From Streblospio benedicti (Eukaryota; Annelida; Polychaeta; Spionida; Spionidae), in NCBI GenBank assembly GCA_019095985.1, contig CM032667.1, forward strand, positions 39,523,469-39,587,468: a DNA stretch of 64,000 nt, read 5' to 3'. The position numbers and the translations under genes were made by a program. Shown here piece after piece: positions 12,180-23,340 of the stretch (within the stretch, counting starts at the first letter, position 1; every line of letters starts with the position of its first letter). The notes under the pieces are model-generated. The model had not been told where the DNA came from. It was given only the letters and a program-made list of their open reading frames with translations, and searched no databases.

Positions 12180-12730
12180 CTCTTGGTGGGTCGGATTTTA
12201 CAGGACCGACTCCATCCTTGCTGAGAGAACGCGACGCTTCTCGTTCTTCGGCTTAGGGGCGAACCGCCCACTGCGCACGTCCTGACTCGCTCTCCAACAC
12301 CAGATCGTCCAGCAAACCCAGCCGCAAGACGAAACCGGGGATGCTGCAAGCACTCTGCTCGTCCGCCTCCACAACTCGGCTTGGTGGCCAGGCTGTAAAT
12401 CCACCAGGAGGACCTTCAACATGGAGGTCCACTCGAGCCAAACTTGCATAGCTATGGAAATTACCTCGTCTACCAGCTTCTGCACGATGACGGCCTGGTT
12501 TGTCTTGAGCAGGTCTACTAGGACCCGTTAAGAGGTATCCAAATGAAAAAGATACCCTGGCATTCCTGCTTCTTCGCTCCATTCCACTCTGAGGGCGGGT
12601 GTTTCCCCTGGTCCCACGTTACACACGGGTCCCAAATAAGAGACTCGCTCAGCTGTGCCGCCTTCGTCGTCTTCTTGGTGATCCCTCTGACATTCCTTTT
12701 GGTGGGGTCGATGAACTTTTCTTATCACGC
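12180..12730 (-). other. GC-rich block with coding character, unidentified (copy A)
   Basis: This block is clearly richer in G+C than its surroundings and is repeated at about 29515-30040. On the minus strand one frame reads IDPTKRNVRGITKKTTKAAQ and ends in two TAG codons near 12530. A second frame downstream reads LLKTNQAVIVQKLVDEV and then degrades. I do not recognise either. It may be an old exon pair, a processed retrocopy or captured DNA. The open frames differ between copies A and B because of indels, so no CDS is called. Confidence 0.4.
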
Positions 12731-12798
12731 TACGGTATATTTTTTTTAAAATATTTTCTTTTAGCAATGCAATGACTATATAGAGGACTATTTTTAGC

Positions 12799-12823
12799 GT
12801 GTGTGTGTGTGTGGGGGGGGGGG
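12799..12823 (+). repeat. (GT)n(G)n simple repeat
   Basis: Seven GT units run into a block of about 11 G. The copy B counterpart near 30137 has a different GT and G length. Confidence 0.85.
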
Positions 12824-12934
12824 TGTCACTCAACTTTTTCAAAATGTTGATGGGTGGTCAGTTAACTTTTTTGGAGCCCCCCAAAATAGGACGACCCCCG
12901 GTATTGTTATTTATGATCGTTCCTTAAACCTGGT

Positions 12935-13366
12935 TTGGGGGGACGTTATGTTACTATCTTTTTCAAATATTCAGTATTCAGTGGTAAATAATGACTCCCA
13001 GTTAATATTTACTGCTGATATTGGCACCCTATTAGTATGTATTTGTTTTTGCTTTTAGACTTAAAGTACCAAAATACACACTTCACTAGTATATTTGTTG
13101 TAGATTGGACATTAATTGTAACATGTTCAAAACAATAACACTGCGTGGCATCAACTAAGTTGTCACCATCATATGTCTACCATGATAGATAAGGAATTTT
13201 AAAATACATATTTTGGGGGACTGAAACAGTCAGTCTCTTAAACTGTACCTATTACAAATCAAACATAATGGACCGATTCCCGTGAAGGTTTTGACGGTGA
13301 GTTCTCTCCGCTCACCGTCAGTGGTGTGAGGTCTCTCTTTGGTCCAAACCTGAAAGCTTGACAAGC
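12935..13366 (+). repeat. Roughly 2-kb repeat, modules b (end) and c (start)
   Basis: GGGGACGTTATGTTACTATC at 12939 marks module b. 'ctgaaacagtcagtctctta' near 13221 and 'ggtccaaacctgaaagctt' near 13340 mark module c. The module breaks off at 13366, where about 3.8 kb absent from copy B begins. Confidence 0.75.
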
Positions 13367-14208
13367 CTAGTATGATATATGGACCACAAATTCTGAAAAT
13401 TTCAAAGCCATTGCCCGTTCGGATTTTTTGCAGGGCATGGCTTAATATGACGTGGTTCACCTGTATTTGTCGTTTTCGGACGTGTGGCTAAAATTTTATA
13501 AAAATCCAATAATGCAGCATTTATATAGCTTGAATCATGCTCTTTTTGAGCAATATTTATTAGAACAATCAGGGTAACAATAATCAGTGATAAAAAATGG
13601 CAAAACAATCATGACTTTTTAAATATTTGATGAAAATTATTCATTTCTTCACTAAACAATATACGAAAAATAACCTAGTATCTATACAAAATTGGCTATA
13701 GAAATTTATTGAATGTATGTTTCTGACTAATTTTTTGTTCTTTGACTAACTAGACTAATATATTACAAAATATAAACATATGAGATGCTTTGCCCATATC
13801 ATTTACATGAAACTTGACTTTGATTGACAGACAACCAAAATTAACAAACCCGTAAAAAATCAATAATTTGAGACAACAGGTTCCAAAATAAGTTGATTAC
13901 ATGTATGTTTTAGTCATTTTCTTTAGAAATCACACTAAACATGTAATAACTGAATATAGTATAGAGATGCAATGAAAATGTTAAGGAAGAGTAATTATCT
14001 TAACATCACATCAATCACAAACTGCTTTACCACATTCCCACAATAACAAACAATCTGTCCATGGCAAAGAAGCCACTGTGCTAATCGTTTTATCCATTGA
14101 TAAACCAACTAAATTACATGTTTCATATATTTTACTCATAAATTTATATTTTATAATCTAGAAGGGTACTCATTGGAATCCAGCCTATATGAAAAATTAT
14201 AATTTGGC
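13367..14208. other. Left flank of the transposase-exonuclease relic; no gene seen
   Basis: AT-rich sequence found only in copy A of the duplication. It is probably the 3' non-coding part of the inserted element. No terminal inverted repeat was found at 13367. Confidence 0.4.
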
Positions 14209-15260
14209 TTAATATGCAGCCAATTTTGGTATGGTTTCATTTAGAACTTTTGCCTGGTTAGTCACCCGTGGTTTACCAATATCATTTTTTGATTGGAATA
14301 AATCATACAAATCGTGTTCTCCACCTCTTTTATAAACAGAAATCAAATGTTTCATAGCTAAACCAGAACCAGCAATGTTTTCTAAAGTAAATCGCTTGAA
14401 AATGCTTTCAGACTGCAGAATCTCTAAGCTTTTTATATTTTTATCTTTTTCTTTATTAAACATTATCTGTAAATACACACTTTTTGAACTAAAACTAGCT
14501 TTCACAAAATCATCTGATTTACATTTTACAGCTTTTAACAAGTTTGCCAATGCTAAAATATCTTCTGATGCATCATGTGCAGCATATGAAGTATTTAACA
14601 CATCATTTACGAGATCCTCTTGCCTATAGCTGGTCTTTCCAGGAATTTTTGATTTCAAAATTTTGATAGTCACAAAATCCAGGCACAGCTTCATTAAACT
14701 CATTGACCATATCAACTGCTATAAGTGCATGTAAAAGCACATTGAAATCAAATTTTCGCCCATTATGGGCAACCAACAAACAATTCCCTGCATATCCGTT
14801 TGAAGACAGCCACTGAAGAAAATCTGAAATGCAGGTTTTCAGATCAACATGACTGACCCTTTGATTATGCTAAGTCATGTAACGATTGGGTCCAGAATCA
14901 TGCACCACTATTTTGGTAACTCTTTCCGCTTCTTCTTCAATTGGTTTCTTTAAATTTGGCATTACGAATTGTGAAAAAGAAGCGTTTGTCGATATGTGGG
15001 TGACCGCAAACTGGGTGATGTGTGGGTTATCTCCTACAAAATAAAAATGGCTTTATACCAAAGTCATATTGCTGACGTCTGTAATTACATATAAACAATT
15101 CTGTTTGGAATTTCATTTAAATATATATTGATCAAAATTAAATATAGTATACACTATAGATATACAAACATACTTAAACCAGTAGTCTTGAGATCAAACA
15201 CCAGCACATGGAGCTTCTCTGCCTCTGAGATCTTGCAATAAACATCTAAACTGATGCAAG
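14209..15260 (-). pseudogene. DEDDh 3'-5' exonuclease domain of a Mutator-transposase/exonuclease fusion, decayed
   Basis: On the minus strand an exon ending at 15174 reads LHVLVFDLKTTGL before a GTATGT donor. The next exon begins at 15033 after TTTTGTAG and continues in phase with RDNPHITQFAVTHIS. Downstream come LVAHNGRKFDFNVLLHAL (motif II), SYRQEDLVNDVLNTSYAAHD and ASEDILALANLL (motif III, His and Asp), and a C-terminal stretch GSGLAMKHLISVYKRGG to the stop at 14209. This order matches the exonuclease half of the transposase-exonuclease proteins known from cnidarians, lancelets and other invertebrates. Motif I is DLKTT where the family has DxETT, so a metal-binding Glu is replaced by Lys. 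There is also an in-frame TAG at 14870-14872 and a one-base frame change near 14660-14690. It is not functional as read. The family assignment is from memory of those proteins. Confidence 0.72.
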
Positions 15261-15487
15261 AATGAGAAACCTTACTGTCAACATATAAACATTGAGAACA
15301 AAATTGTTAATCACATTAGGCAACAGATCTAAAAATAGATTAGTGGGACAATAATTCTTAACCCATTTCTCATTTAAAACGTAAGCACTAGAAACTTGAG
15401 CTCATTAAATGTTCTTTCATAAATGCAGTAATTGTGACCATTATATTAACCATTGTAATATTACTATTAAAAATAATTTAAACCCAC

Positions 15488-16080
15488 CTGATCCAAGTTT
15501 AGTGTTGACATCAAAACTCATACCGTCCCTTGGATTCTTCCAATGCATACGCTTTCCATATGGAATGCTAATGCCTTTTTGACAGTCAGGATTTAATTAA
15601 ACAACTCACATAAATAAAGCCACCTAAACCACAAATCCTCTCTCCTTCAATGGTGTCTAAGGACAGGACCATCGGCCCCAATGAGCAGTGTTTACATTCT
15701 TGTATCAATACTGACCACTCCACTAGTCTTCTGCCTTGCTTGAAATCAGCATTTATTGCGCGGTAATTAAAGCCAGGCTTGTCTATGATGGTATCCACTT
15801 GCTCAATAACACCTACATTATCACTGGTGTAATTATGTTCCACTCTTATCCTTTTCTTATGTCTAGTTTTCATCAATATTCTTACTAAATCTGCCTTTTC
15901 TATCACGAGGCATTTTCTAGGAAAACCCTTAAAACGATGACGTAATAGCGGGATTTCCGCACAGTGCAGGCTAAATGTGCACACTGTGGTAAGCGTTTCG
16001 CAGCATGCAGTGCACTGCGGGAGCTTGTTCAGTGCAAATAGATTGATTTTACGTAAATTGCCGATGAACGACGGATACAC
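15488..16080 (-). pseudogene. N-terminal part of a Mutator-like transposase domain, decayed
   Basis: The frame reads LPQCTACCETLTTVCTFS (a Cys-rich start), then FNYRAINADFKQGRRLVEW, CKHCSLGPMVLSL, ERICGLGGFIYVSC. After a small frame change at a TTAA doubling near 15590 it reads DCQKGISIPYGKRMHWKNP and SFDVNTKLGS, ending at a donor (CAG|GTGGGT, 15488). The G-L-G-[SG]-x-[LI]-Y-[VI]-x-C and DVNTKL motifs are typical of the Mutator-like transposase domain in invertebrate proteins. The catalytic middle of the transposase is missing: only about 230 bases separate this exon from the exonuclease exon. The first 33 residues of the longest frame (to about 16080) come from the adjacent roughly 2-kb repeat, not the transposase. 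Confidence 0.65.
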
Positions 16081-16400
16081 AGGAAGATTTCCCGTTGATC
16101 TGTTGGACAACACATTTTTTGACACAATGTCGTGATTGGTGATTGGGCCGGTTATAATTTTGTCTGCTGGAAAATACAATTCAATCTAAACCTTTTTTGG
16201 AAAGTTATGTAATTATATTTTTCTTGTACATTGTACATCAATGTGGTATCCTTGGTTGCTCTATAGAGCCGGCCCCGGTCGGATACACAAAATAAATAAA
16301 TCAAGAACCAGGAAATGAATGTACTCAATTATATGAATATTCTGACTAATGGGCCTTCGGACCAATGGGCCTTCGGACTAATAGGCAGTCCCCTCGTATG
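16080..16400. repeat. Repeat module b fragment and unassigned sequence
   Basis: 16080-16200 is module b (AAGATTTCCCGTTGATCTG). It is closer to copy B at 31645-31780 than to the neighbouring unit at 18000. The following 200 bases include a doubled 'gggccttcgga' near 16349 and show no gene. Confidence 0.55.
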
Positions 16401-19400
16401 AGAATGTACACAAAGTGTGAGCCATATTTCCATATGGCATTAGAGAAGGGCCATCAAAATCAGCGCAGTGGAACGCTCTGCTGCTGTTTTATGCTATGGC
16501 CCGTATACATATACGTTACAGGTTTATGAGTCATAATAAATGTATACATGTGGACATGTTGCCGTATGAATTTTTAAAGCCACATTTAGGTAGTAAATTG
16601 TGGAATTCTGGAATACACAGATTTCCTACTGATCGTTTGGATAAAGAAGGTTTTTGACACAAGGTTCTGACTGGCAAAGGGACGGATATAGTTTTGTCTG
16701 CTAGGCAATACAATTGAATTTATACCTTTTTGGGGGACGTTATGTTACTATCCTTTTCAAATACTCAATATTCAGTGGTAAATAATGACTCCTAGTTAAC
16801 ATCTACTGCTGATATGTGCGCACTGTCAGCATGTGTTTGTTTTTCCTTTTAGACTTAAAGTGCCAAAATATATACTTTACTAGTATATTGGTTGTGGATT
16901 GGAGCTTAATTGTAACATGCACAGACCAATACCACTGCGTGGCATCAACTAAGTTGTCACCATCATATTTCTAACATGATAGACTTGGATTCTCAAAATA
17001 CATATTTTGGAGACTGAAACAGTCAGTCTCTTAAACTATACCTATGGCAAATCAAACATAGTGGACCAATTCTCCTGGCAAAATGTGAAGGTTTTGAAAG
17101 TGTGTTCTCTCCCCTCTCAGTCAGTAGTGTGCCGGCATGGAGGTTTCCGTCTGGCCAAACCTGAAACCTTGGCAAGCCCGTTTTTGACACTTATTTCCTG
17201 TAAAGGTGACACACTTGAAAATTCTTACCAGGGACAACAAAGCATTACATTACACCATATACATTTATGTATATTTTTAACATTAGAAATATGCACAGGG
17301 TATTTATACTTAATTTTGGTGATGTTGTTTTGTATTCAACACGTACTGTTTTTGGTCCCTTGCTGCTGTCGCACACGCCATAATCATAATTGGCATCAGC
17401 TCAGTAATTAGAAGAGGCAGTGAGAATAACGGGGCGTTTTACTCAAGTGACCCAGCACTACAGTTTGACAGGATCACAATTAAGCAGTCGCTTAAGAGAT
17501 AATATAAAATTATATTATTTTCAACTTGGTCTCTTTAACTCCACCTTGAATATAAAGTACTCACTTTATTGCTCAAATGCAGGTTTGAGCTCTTGACATC
17601 TTCCAAATTAGGTCAAAATATGCATAATGCATTGAAGAAATATGTCATGGGTTTGATGTCAATATGCACGAATTCAATGGCCGAATTTGGTGAACATTCA
17701 GTGTTTTGAGACGTGTTAACAGTACAATGTGCCATTCACAGTACATTATGTCAACATAGATATAGTGGCCAAGGTGTTATGAGAATGCTCACAAATTGTG
17801 AGCCATATTTCCAAATAAGGCAACTGGCGAAGGGCCATGCAAATCAGTGAATCGGATGCTCTGGAGCTGTGTTATGCATTGGCCTGTGTATTTATACACT
17901 TTTGAGGTTTATAAGTCACAATTTATGTATATTATGTGGACATGTTAATGTGTACCTTTTTAATTCCACATTAAAGTAGTAACTGGTGGGATTATGATAT
18001 GCACAGGAAGATTTCCTGCTGATATTTTGGACGAACACATGTTTAGACACAATGTCGTGAATGGTGAAGGGACAGTTAGTTTTGTCTGGTGAAAAATACA
18101 ATTCAATTTAAACATTTTTTGGGGCGTTATGTTATTATCTTTTTCGTATATCCAGTGGTAAGAATAATACTTCTTGTTAACATATATTGCCAACACTCGT
18201 ACAATATCAGTATATATGTGTGTTTTTTTTTCTTTTAGACTAGTACCAAACTACACACTTTTCTACACATTTACTAGTATATTCGTTGTGAACTGGAGCT
18301 TAATTGTAACATGCACAAATCAATAACACTGTGTGGCATCAATTAACTTGTCACTATTGTATTTCTCATTCAATTGAAAAGGCATATTTTGGGGACTGCA
18401 ACAGTCAGTCTCTTAAACTGTACCTATGGCAAACGAAACATAAGGGATCAATCCCCGTGGCAAAATGTAATGGTTTTGCGAGTGCGTTCTCTCCCCTCTC
18501 CGTCAGTGGTGCGCCAGCATGCAGATCTCTCTTTGTTCCAAACCTGAAAACTTGCCAAGCCCGCTTTTGAGACGTATTTCCTGTGAAGGCGACACATTTG
18601 AAAATCTTATCAGGGACAACAAAACAACCACATATCTGTTCTATATAGCAATTACATTACACAATACACATTCATGTCTAATACGTTTAATATTATAAAG
18701 AGGTACAGGGTCGTTACTCGTAATTTTGGCGACGTGTTGGATTCACCACTGTTTTTCCCCCCCGATGCTGTCACTGACGCCATAATCATAATTGGCATCG
18801 GCTCAGTAATTAGTAAAAGCGGAAAGCTGTGGAGCTGTTTTATGCCATGCCCTGTGTATATATACACTTTTGAGATTTGTAAGTCATGACATATGTATGC
18901 ATGTGGAAATGTTGCTGTGTACCCACATTTAGGTAGTACATTGTGAAATTCTGATATACACGGGAAGATTTCCTGTTGATCTGTTGGACAAAAACGTTTT
19001 AGTCACAATGTCCTGGCTGATAAAAAGGACGGTTATAGTTTTGTCTGCTGGACGTTATGTTATTATCTTTTTCGTATATCCAGTGATGAAAATAATACTT
19101 CTTGTCAACATGTATTGCCACCACTCGCACAATATCAGTATATAATTGTTTTCTCTTTTAGAGAAGTACCAAAATACACACTTTACAACACATTTACAAG
19201 TATATTTGTTGTGGATTGGAGCTTAATTGTATAATGTACAGAACAATAACACTGTGTGGTATCAATTAAGTTGTCACAACGGTATTTTTCATTCTTTTGA
19301 AAATGCATATTTTGCAGGCTGCATCGGGGCTGAGGCAGTCTTAAACTGTACCTATGGCACATCAAACATAAGGGATCAACCCCCGTGGCAAAATGTAAAG

Positions 19401-19610
19401 GTTTTGCGAGTGCGTTCTCTCCCCTCTCCGTCAGTGGTGCGCCAGCATGGAGGTCTCTCTTTATTCCAAACCTGAAAACTTGCAAAGCCCGCTTTTGAGA
19501 CTTATTTCCTGTGATGTGACACTTTTGAAAATCTTATCAGGGACAACAAAACATCCAAATATCTGTTCTATGCCGCCATTACATTACACAATATACCACT
19601 CTAAAGTAAG
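16400..19610 (+). repeat. Roughly 2-kb tandem repeat array (copy A)
   Basis: Successive units can be read in the order e-b-c-d. Unit 1 has e at 16400, b at 16520, c at 16990, d at 17290. Unit 2 has e at 17760, b at 17905, c at 18380, a short d at 18700. Unit 3 has b at 18860 and c at 19310, running to 19610. Markers are GTTTTGTCTGCT (b), 'cagtctcttaaactgtac' (c), 'cgccataatcataattggca' (d), 'gagccatatttcca' (e). Unit length varies from about 0.75 to 1.4 kb through internal deletions. Frames such as those on the minus strand beginning MYFxxDKT recur between units only because the DNA does. Confidence 0.8.
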
Positions 19611-19789
19611 TCAGCCCTAAATGGTGTATTCTGATTGGTTGAGAGCCTCAAACAGATGAAGTATAAAAAAACATATACCACACCCCGTCCGGATACTCTT
19701 TTAAGAGTTGATGTACATTTTGTCACGCCCCGCAAAAGTAGAATAGTGTTCTATTTTTTTTACCCCCCCTAAAAAAAAAATAGTGGAAA
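19611..19789. mobile_element. MITE-like fragment with TCTGATTGGTTGAGAGCC
   Basis: It starts near a TATACCACTCTAAAG motif and is repeated at about 33218-33408. A related sequence is at 823-880 in reverse. The internal 'cacaccccgtccgga' recurs too. Ends are not resolved. Confidence 0.4.
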
Positions 19790-20836
19790 TATCACGTGTG
19801 ACATAATAAAAAAAACATCTACACAGTGTTTTGCGTTTCGCGACATCATTTATTCAAAAATTACTTTTGTATGCATATATAATGATATTTATTGTACACA
19901 AATATAAAAATTACATGATTATAATCATTAATAATAATAATAATATCCTAGCTGCCTACAGTTCACTTTTGTTTCAAATATACAATTATTTTGCAACATC
20001 GCCTATTCACAGATTACTTTTGCATGTATATAATATTCAGTATATACATACCTATTAATGTATATATACATATGATACTTGAACATAGAAATTACATAAC
20101 ATATCCTTGCTCTCCATTGTTCACTTTTTTATGGCGAGTTGTTTCCTTATGATTTGTAAAGAGATTCATTGGATTTCTTTTTCATATCAACAAATATCAC
20201 TAATTTTGTGCTAAATCCATTTAAATTCATGCCACAAATGCCATTTTCAGTAACAAAATTACATACATCCCCTTTTTTGCTGGTGCTCCTGTACTTTATT
20301 CAGCTCTTCTTTTTCCTCTATGCATTAAAATGTTGTGCTGGTCAAAATCGGCCTTGCTATTAAAAATGTATTTCCAGCCCGACTTGCATCGTGGTTCTGG
20401 AGTTGTATTATTGCCTAATGATGGACAATGGTCATCCATATTGGCATATATTTTGTTCAGCCAAACCTCGGGCACGACTTGCAAATTCGACATCTCCAAG
20501 AAACTCATGAAATGATCTTTTACTGTTAGTTGTGGTGTAGGATTAAACGTACTACCATCAAGAAACAAAAAACAAAACCACAATGAAAATGAAATTTGTG
20601 GGGTAAACATGGATAGGGGCGCCCAATGCACTCACCCTGGATCCGCCTAACCACTAGTCCACTGAACACATACAAACCCCGGCCTGTTACCAGAAACAGC
20701 GGATTTAATTAATGAGATTAACGAAATATTCGGTGAAAGTAATTTACTTACATTTTTTTTTTAAAGCTGACCCTGACTAATGTTCGTGTACAATAGACCC
20801 GGGCCTCTTTTCACCTGTTCTCTTCCACAAGACACA
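19790..20836. repeat. Segmental duplication copy A, end part, running into the gap
   Basis: The sequence is almost identical to 39006-40064 over its full length. It also matches copy B (33407-34163) up to 20541. It stops at the Ns in the middle of a shared sequence ('cttccacaagacaca'). Confidence 0.9.
20296..20551 (-). CDS. Terminal exon of an uncharacterised minus-strand gene (copy A)
   Basis: The exon starts after a pyrimidine-rich acceptor (TTTTGTTTCTTGATGGTAG on the minus strand, ending next to 20551). It reads TFNPTPQLTVKDHFMSFLEM, then VVPEVWLNKIYANMDDHCPSL, CKSGWKYIFNSKADFDQHNI and LMHRGKRRAE to the TAA at 20296. The end has Cys/His spacing faintly like a single C2H2 finger, but I do not recognise the family. 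A GTAAGT donor on the minus strand near 20745 marks the exon before it, which runs into the gap. In the two other copies of this exon the frame is shifted, so copy A is the only clean version. Confidence 0.5.
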
Positions 20837-20936
20837 NNNNNNNNNNNNNNNNNNNNNNNNNNNNNNNNNNNNNNNNNNNNNNNNNNNNNNNNNNNNNNNN
20901 NNNNNNNNNNNNNNNNNNNNNNNNNNNNNNNNNNNN
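20837..20936. other. Assembly gap of 100 N
   Basis: Exactly 100 undetermined bases, the usual placeholder for a gap of unknown size. Its left edge lies in a triplicated sequence and its right edge borders a tandemly duplicated block, so the join is uncertain. Confidence 0.99.
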
Positions 20937-21299
20937 TCATAAAATCATAAAAGTGGAAGTGGAATAGATAGTGGCATTATGTCTACCAAAAAAGCAGTAT
21001 AATAGATATAATAGATATAGCAAAACAGAATAAAACAGAATAAAATCAAGATTAAGGAATAACTCATCAAATAGCAAGTGCAAATCATAAAATAATATAA
21101 GAATGAAAAATCATAATAAATCATAAAATCATAAAAGTGGTAGTGGGATAGATATAACACAAGATCTTCAGTTTGCAGAATGTAACTGGAAAATACAAAC
21201 TCATAAAAGAGAAATAAAAAAGTAGAAAAAGTAAAATTATATGGAAGATTAAGGAAACTCCCAATGAGAGAAAATGCCATAAAATTGCTAAAATTGATT
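20937..21299. other. AT-rich sequence after the gap, short direct repeats
   Basis: 'tcataaaatcataaaagtgg' occurs at 20937 and again near 21120. The long minus-strand frame here (20945-21319) is made of low-complexity Tyr/Phe/Leu codons and is not a credible gene. Confidence 0.6.
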
Positions 21300-23340
21300 A
21301 AAAACTCAGGGATTTTCATTTATTCCAATTTCTCGGAAATCTAAATGTTACACTTCATCAAATTGTGTTATTGAAAATAGATTTGAAGTTTAAATATTTA
21401 ATCAGCACTGGTTTTGTACAAAGGACTTAGCATACAATAGATGTACATGTACATGTTGGTATTTGGCATGTTAATGAAAAAACATTGAATTCTTTTTCAT
21501 TTTCTGGGAAACAGATTGCACATTTAAAACACAGGGCATATGTTCATAACTCGCAATAGCATCTGAAATAGCACTCCAACTTAGAACAAGTATTTCACTA
21601 TTTTTCATTGATACTGACAAAATCTATCAAGCGTAAATAACAATATTTAAATTAATTTTCATCTATATTTAATATGATACCATAATCGTTGTGAGATCCA
21701 TTTAAAAAAAAAAAAATAATATTTTTTTAAATGCAAAATACTTTTAAGCCAATCCCACAACAAATTTGACAATTATTTGGTGAGGTTGGATGACATCATT
21801 TTTGTGGTATGGGGACATTCAGCCATTGATGACAAGATACAGTATCTTACAATGAACTACAATTATGCAATTACATATGAAAATTTATCTCAGTAATATT
21901 AACAACTAGATCGAAAGTGCTCAAATAGCACAGCATCAATAAAACAATGTTGACTCATTGGCAGGAAAGTTTGCTTTATAATTATTACAATCCTATCACT
22001 GTTCAGAAAGCACATACCATCTAGTCAAACTGACTGTAAAATTGCAATGTTTGATGACTTATGCCAAAAATCCATTCCACCAAAAATAATTCATATTGTA
22101 TACAAAATCATCATGATGCTTGACATTAGTCTTCTGCCTCAAAATTAAATGCCTGTACACCTGTAAAATTCCCACATTCCTTACTGCAAATGCATCTAAA
22201 TACAAATACAGTCAATACTCAGGGATTGCCATTTATTCATCAATTTTGAATATCTATAATGATGAAAAACTTCATTGAAATTGAAGTATTATTCTAATTG
22301 AAAAAAGATTTAAAAGTTGAAATTTTTCTCACCAAATAAATGAAGGTGGTTTTGTACAAAGGACTGCAACTGTAATGTAAAAAAAGCTATGCATGTACAT
22401 GTTGGTATGAAGAGCAGCACATTGAATTGTTTTTTTCATTTTCTGGGAAACAGATTGCACATTTAAAACACAGGGCATATGTTCATAACTCGCAATAGCA
22501 TCTGAAATAGCACTCCAACTTAGAACAAGTATTTCACTATTTTTCATTGATACTGACAAAATCTATCAAGCGTAAATAACAATATTTAAATTAATTTTTC
22601 ATCTATATTTAATATGATACCATAATCGTTGTGAGATCCATTTAAAAAAAGAAAAAATAATAGACTTTTAAATGCAACACTCTTTAAGCCAATCCCACAA
22701 CAAATTTGACAATTATTTGGTGAGGTTGGATGACAAACTTTTGTGGTATGGGGACATTCAGCCATTGATGACAAGATACAGTATCTTACAATGAACTACA
22801 ATTATGCAATTACATATGAAAATTTATCTCAGTAATATTAACAACTAGATCGAAAGTGCTCAAATAGCACAGCATCAATAAAACAATGTTGACTCATTGG
22901 CAATAAAGAAGTTTGCTTTATAATTAATAATCCTATCACTGTTCAGAAAGCACATACCATCTAGTCAAACTGACTGTATAATTGCAATGTTTGATGACTT
23001 ATGCCAATAATCCATTCCACAAAAAATAATTCATATTGTATACAAAGTCATCATGATGCTTGACATTCGCTTCTGCCTCTGCCTGGTCTGCCTGTACACC
23101 TGTAAAATTCATAACATTCCTTACTGCAAATGCATCTAAATACAAATACAGTCAATATTACACAATATTGCCAAAGCCAGGTGAGGATTGAATACAGATA
23201 CTATGATGAAAAACTACATTGAAAGCACTGAAGTATTATTCTAATTGACGCATTCCCTAAAAATATGAAATTTTTCTCACCAAAATAAATGAAGGTGATC
23301 GGTGCTTCGTAGTACTTACGATTCATTGCAACTGTAATAA
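21300..23340. repeat. Tandem duplication of a roughly 0.95-kb unit, about 2.2 copies
   Basis: Unit 1 (about 21300-22215) and unit 2 (about 22216-23165) share long near-identical stretches, such as the one starting CATTTTCTGGGAAACAGATT at about 21499 and 22437. A third partial copy (23190-23340) repeats the 'atgatgaaaaac' and 'caccaaa' parts. No protein domain is recognised. The frames on the minus strand (for example 22329-22774) differ between units. Confidence 0.8.

Larger units (their letters stand above)
7405..13366. repeat. Segmental duplication copy A, part 1
   Basis: From 7405 the sequence is colinear and highly similar to copy B starting at 24688. The match covers the C1q gene, its downstream region, a pogo-like MITE, a GC-rich block and repeat modules b-c, as far as about 13366 (copy B about 30680). 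Differences are mostly one- to few-base indels. Copy A then carries about 3.8 kb that is absent from copy B before colinearity resumes near 17168. Confidence 0.85.

Noticed and set aside
16531-18196. Recurring minus-strand reading MYFxxDKT...GNLPVY in module b copies
   Set aside because: It follows the DNA similarity of the copies. Lengths, stops and frames vary, and no domain is recognised. A Ka/Ks test over many copies would be needed to revive it.
20945-21319. 124-aa Tyr/Phe-rich minus-strand frame
   Set aside because: Low-complexity AT DNA with tandem 'tcataaaa' units. No domain.
21460-22774. Zinc-finger-like reading (CFKCAICFPENE) on the minus strand
   Set aside because: Short, interrupted by stops, and not preserved in the same frame context in both tandem units.
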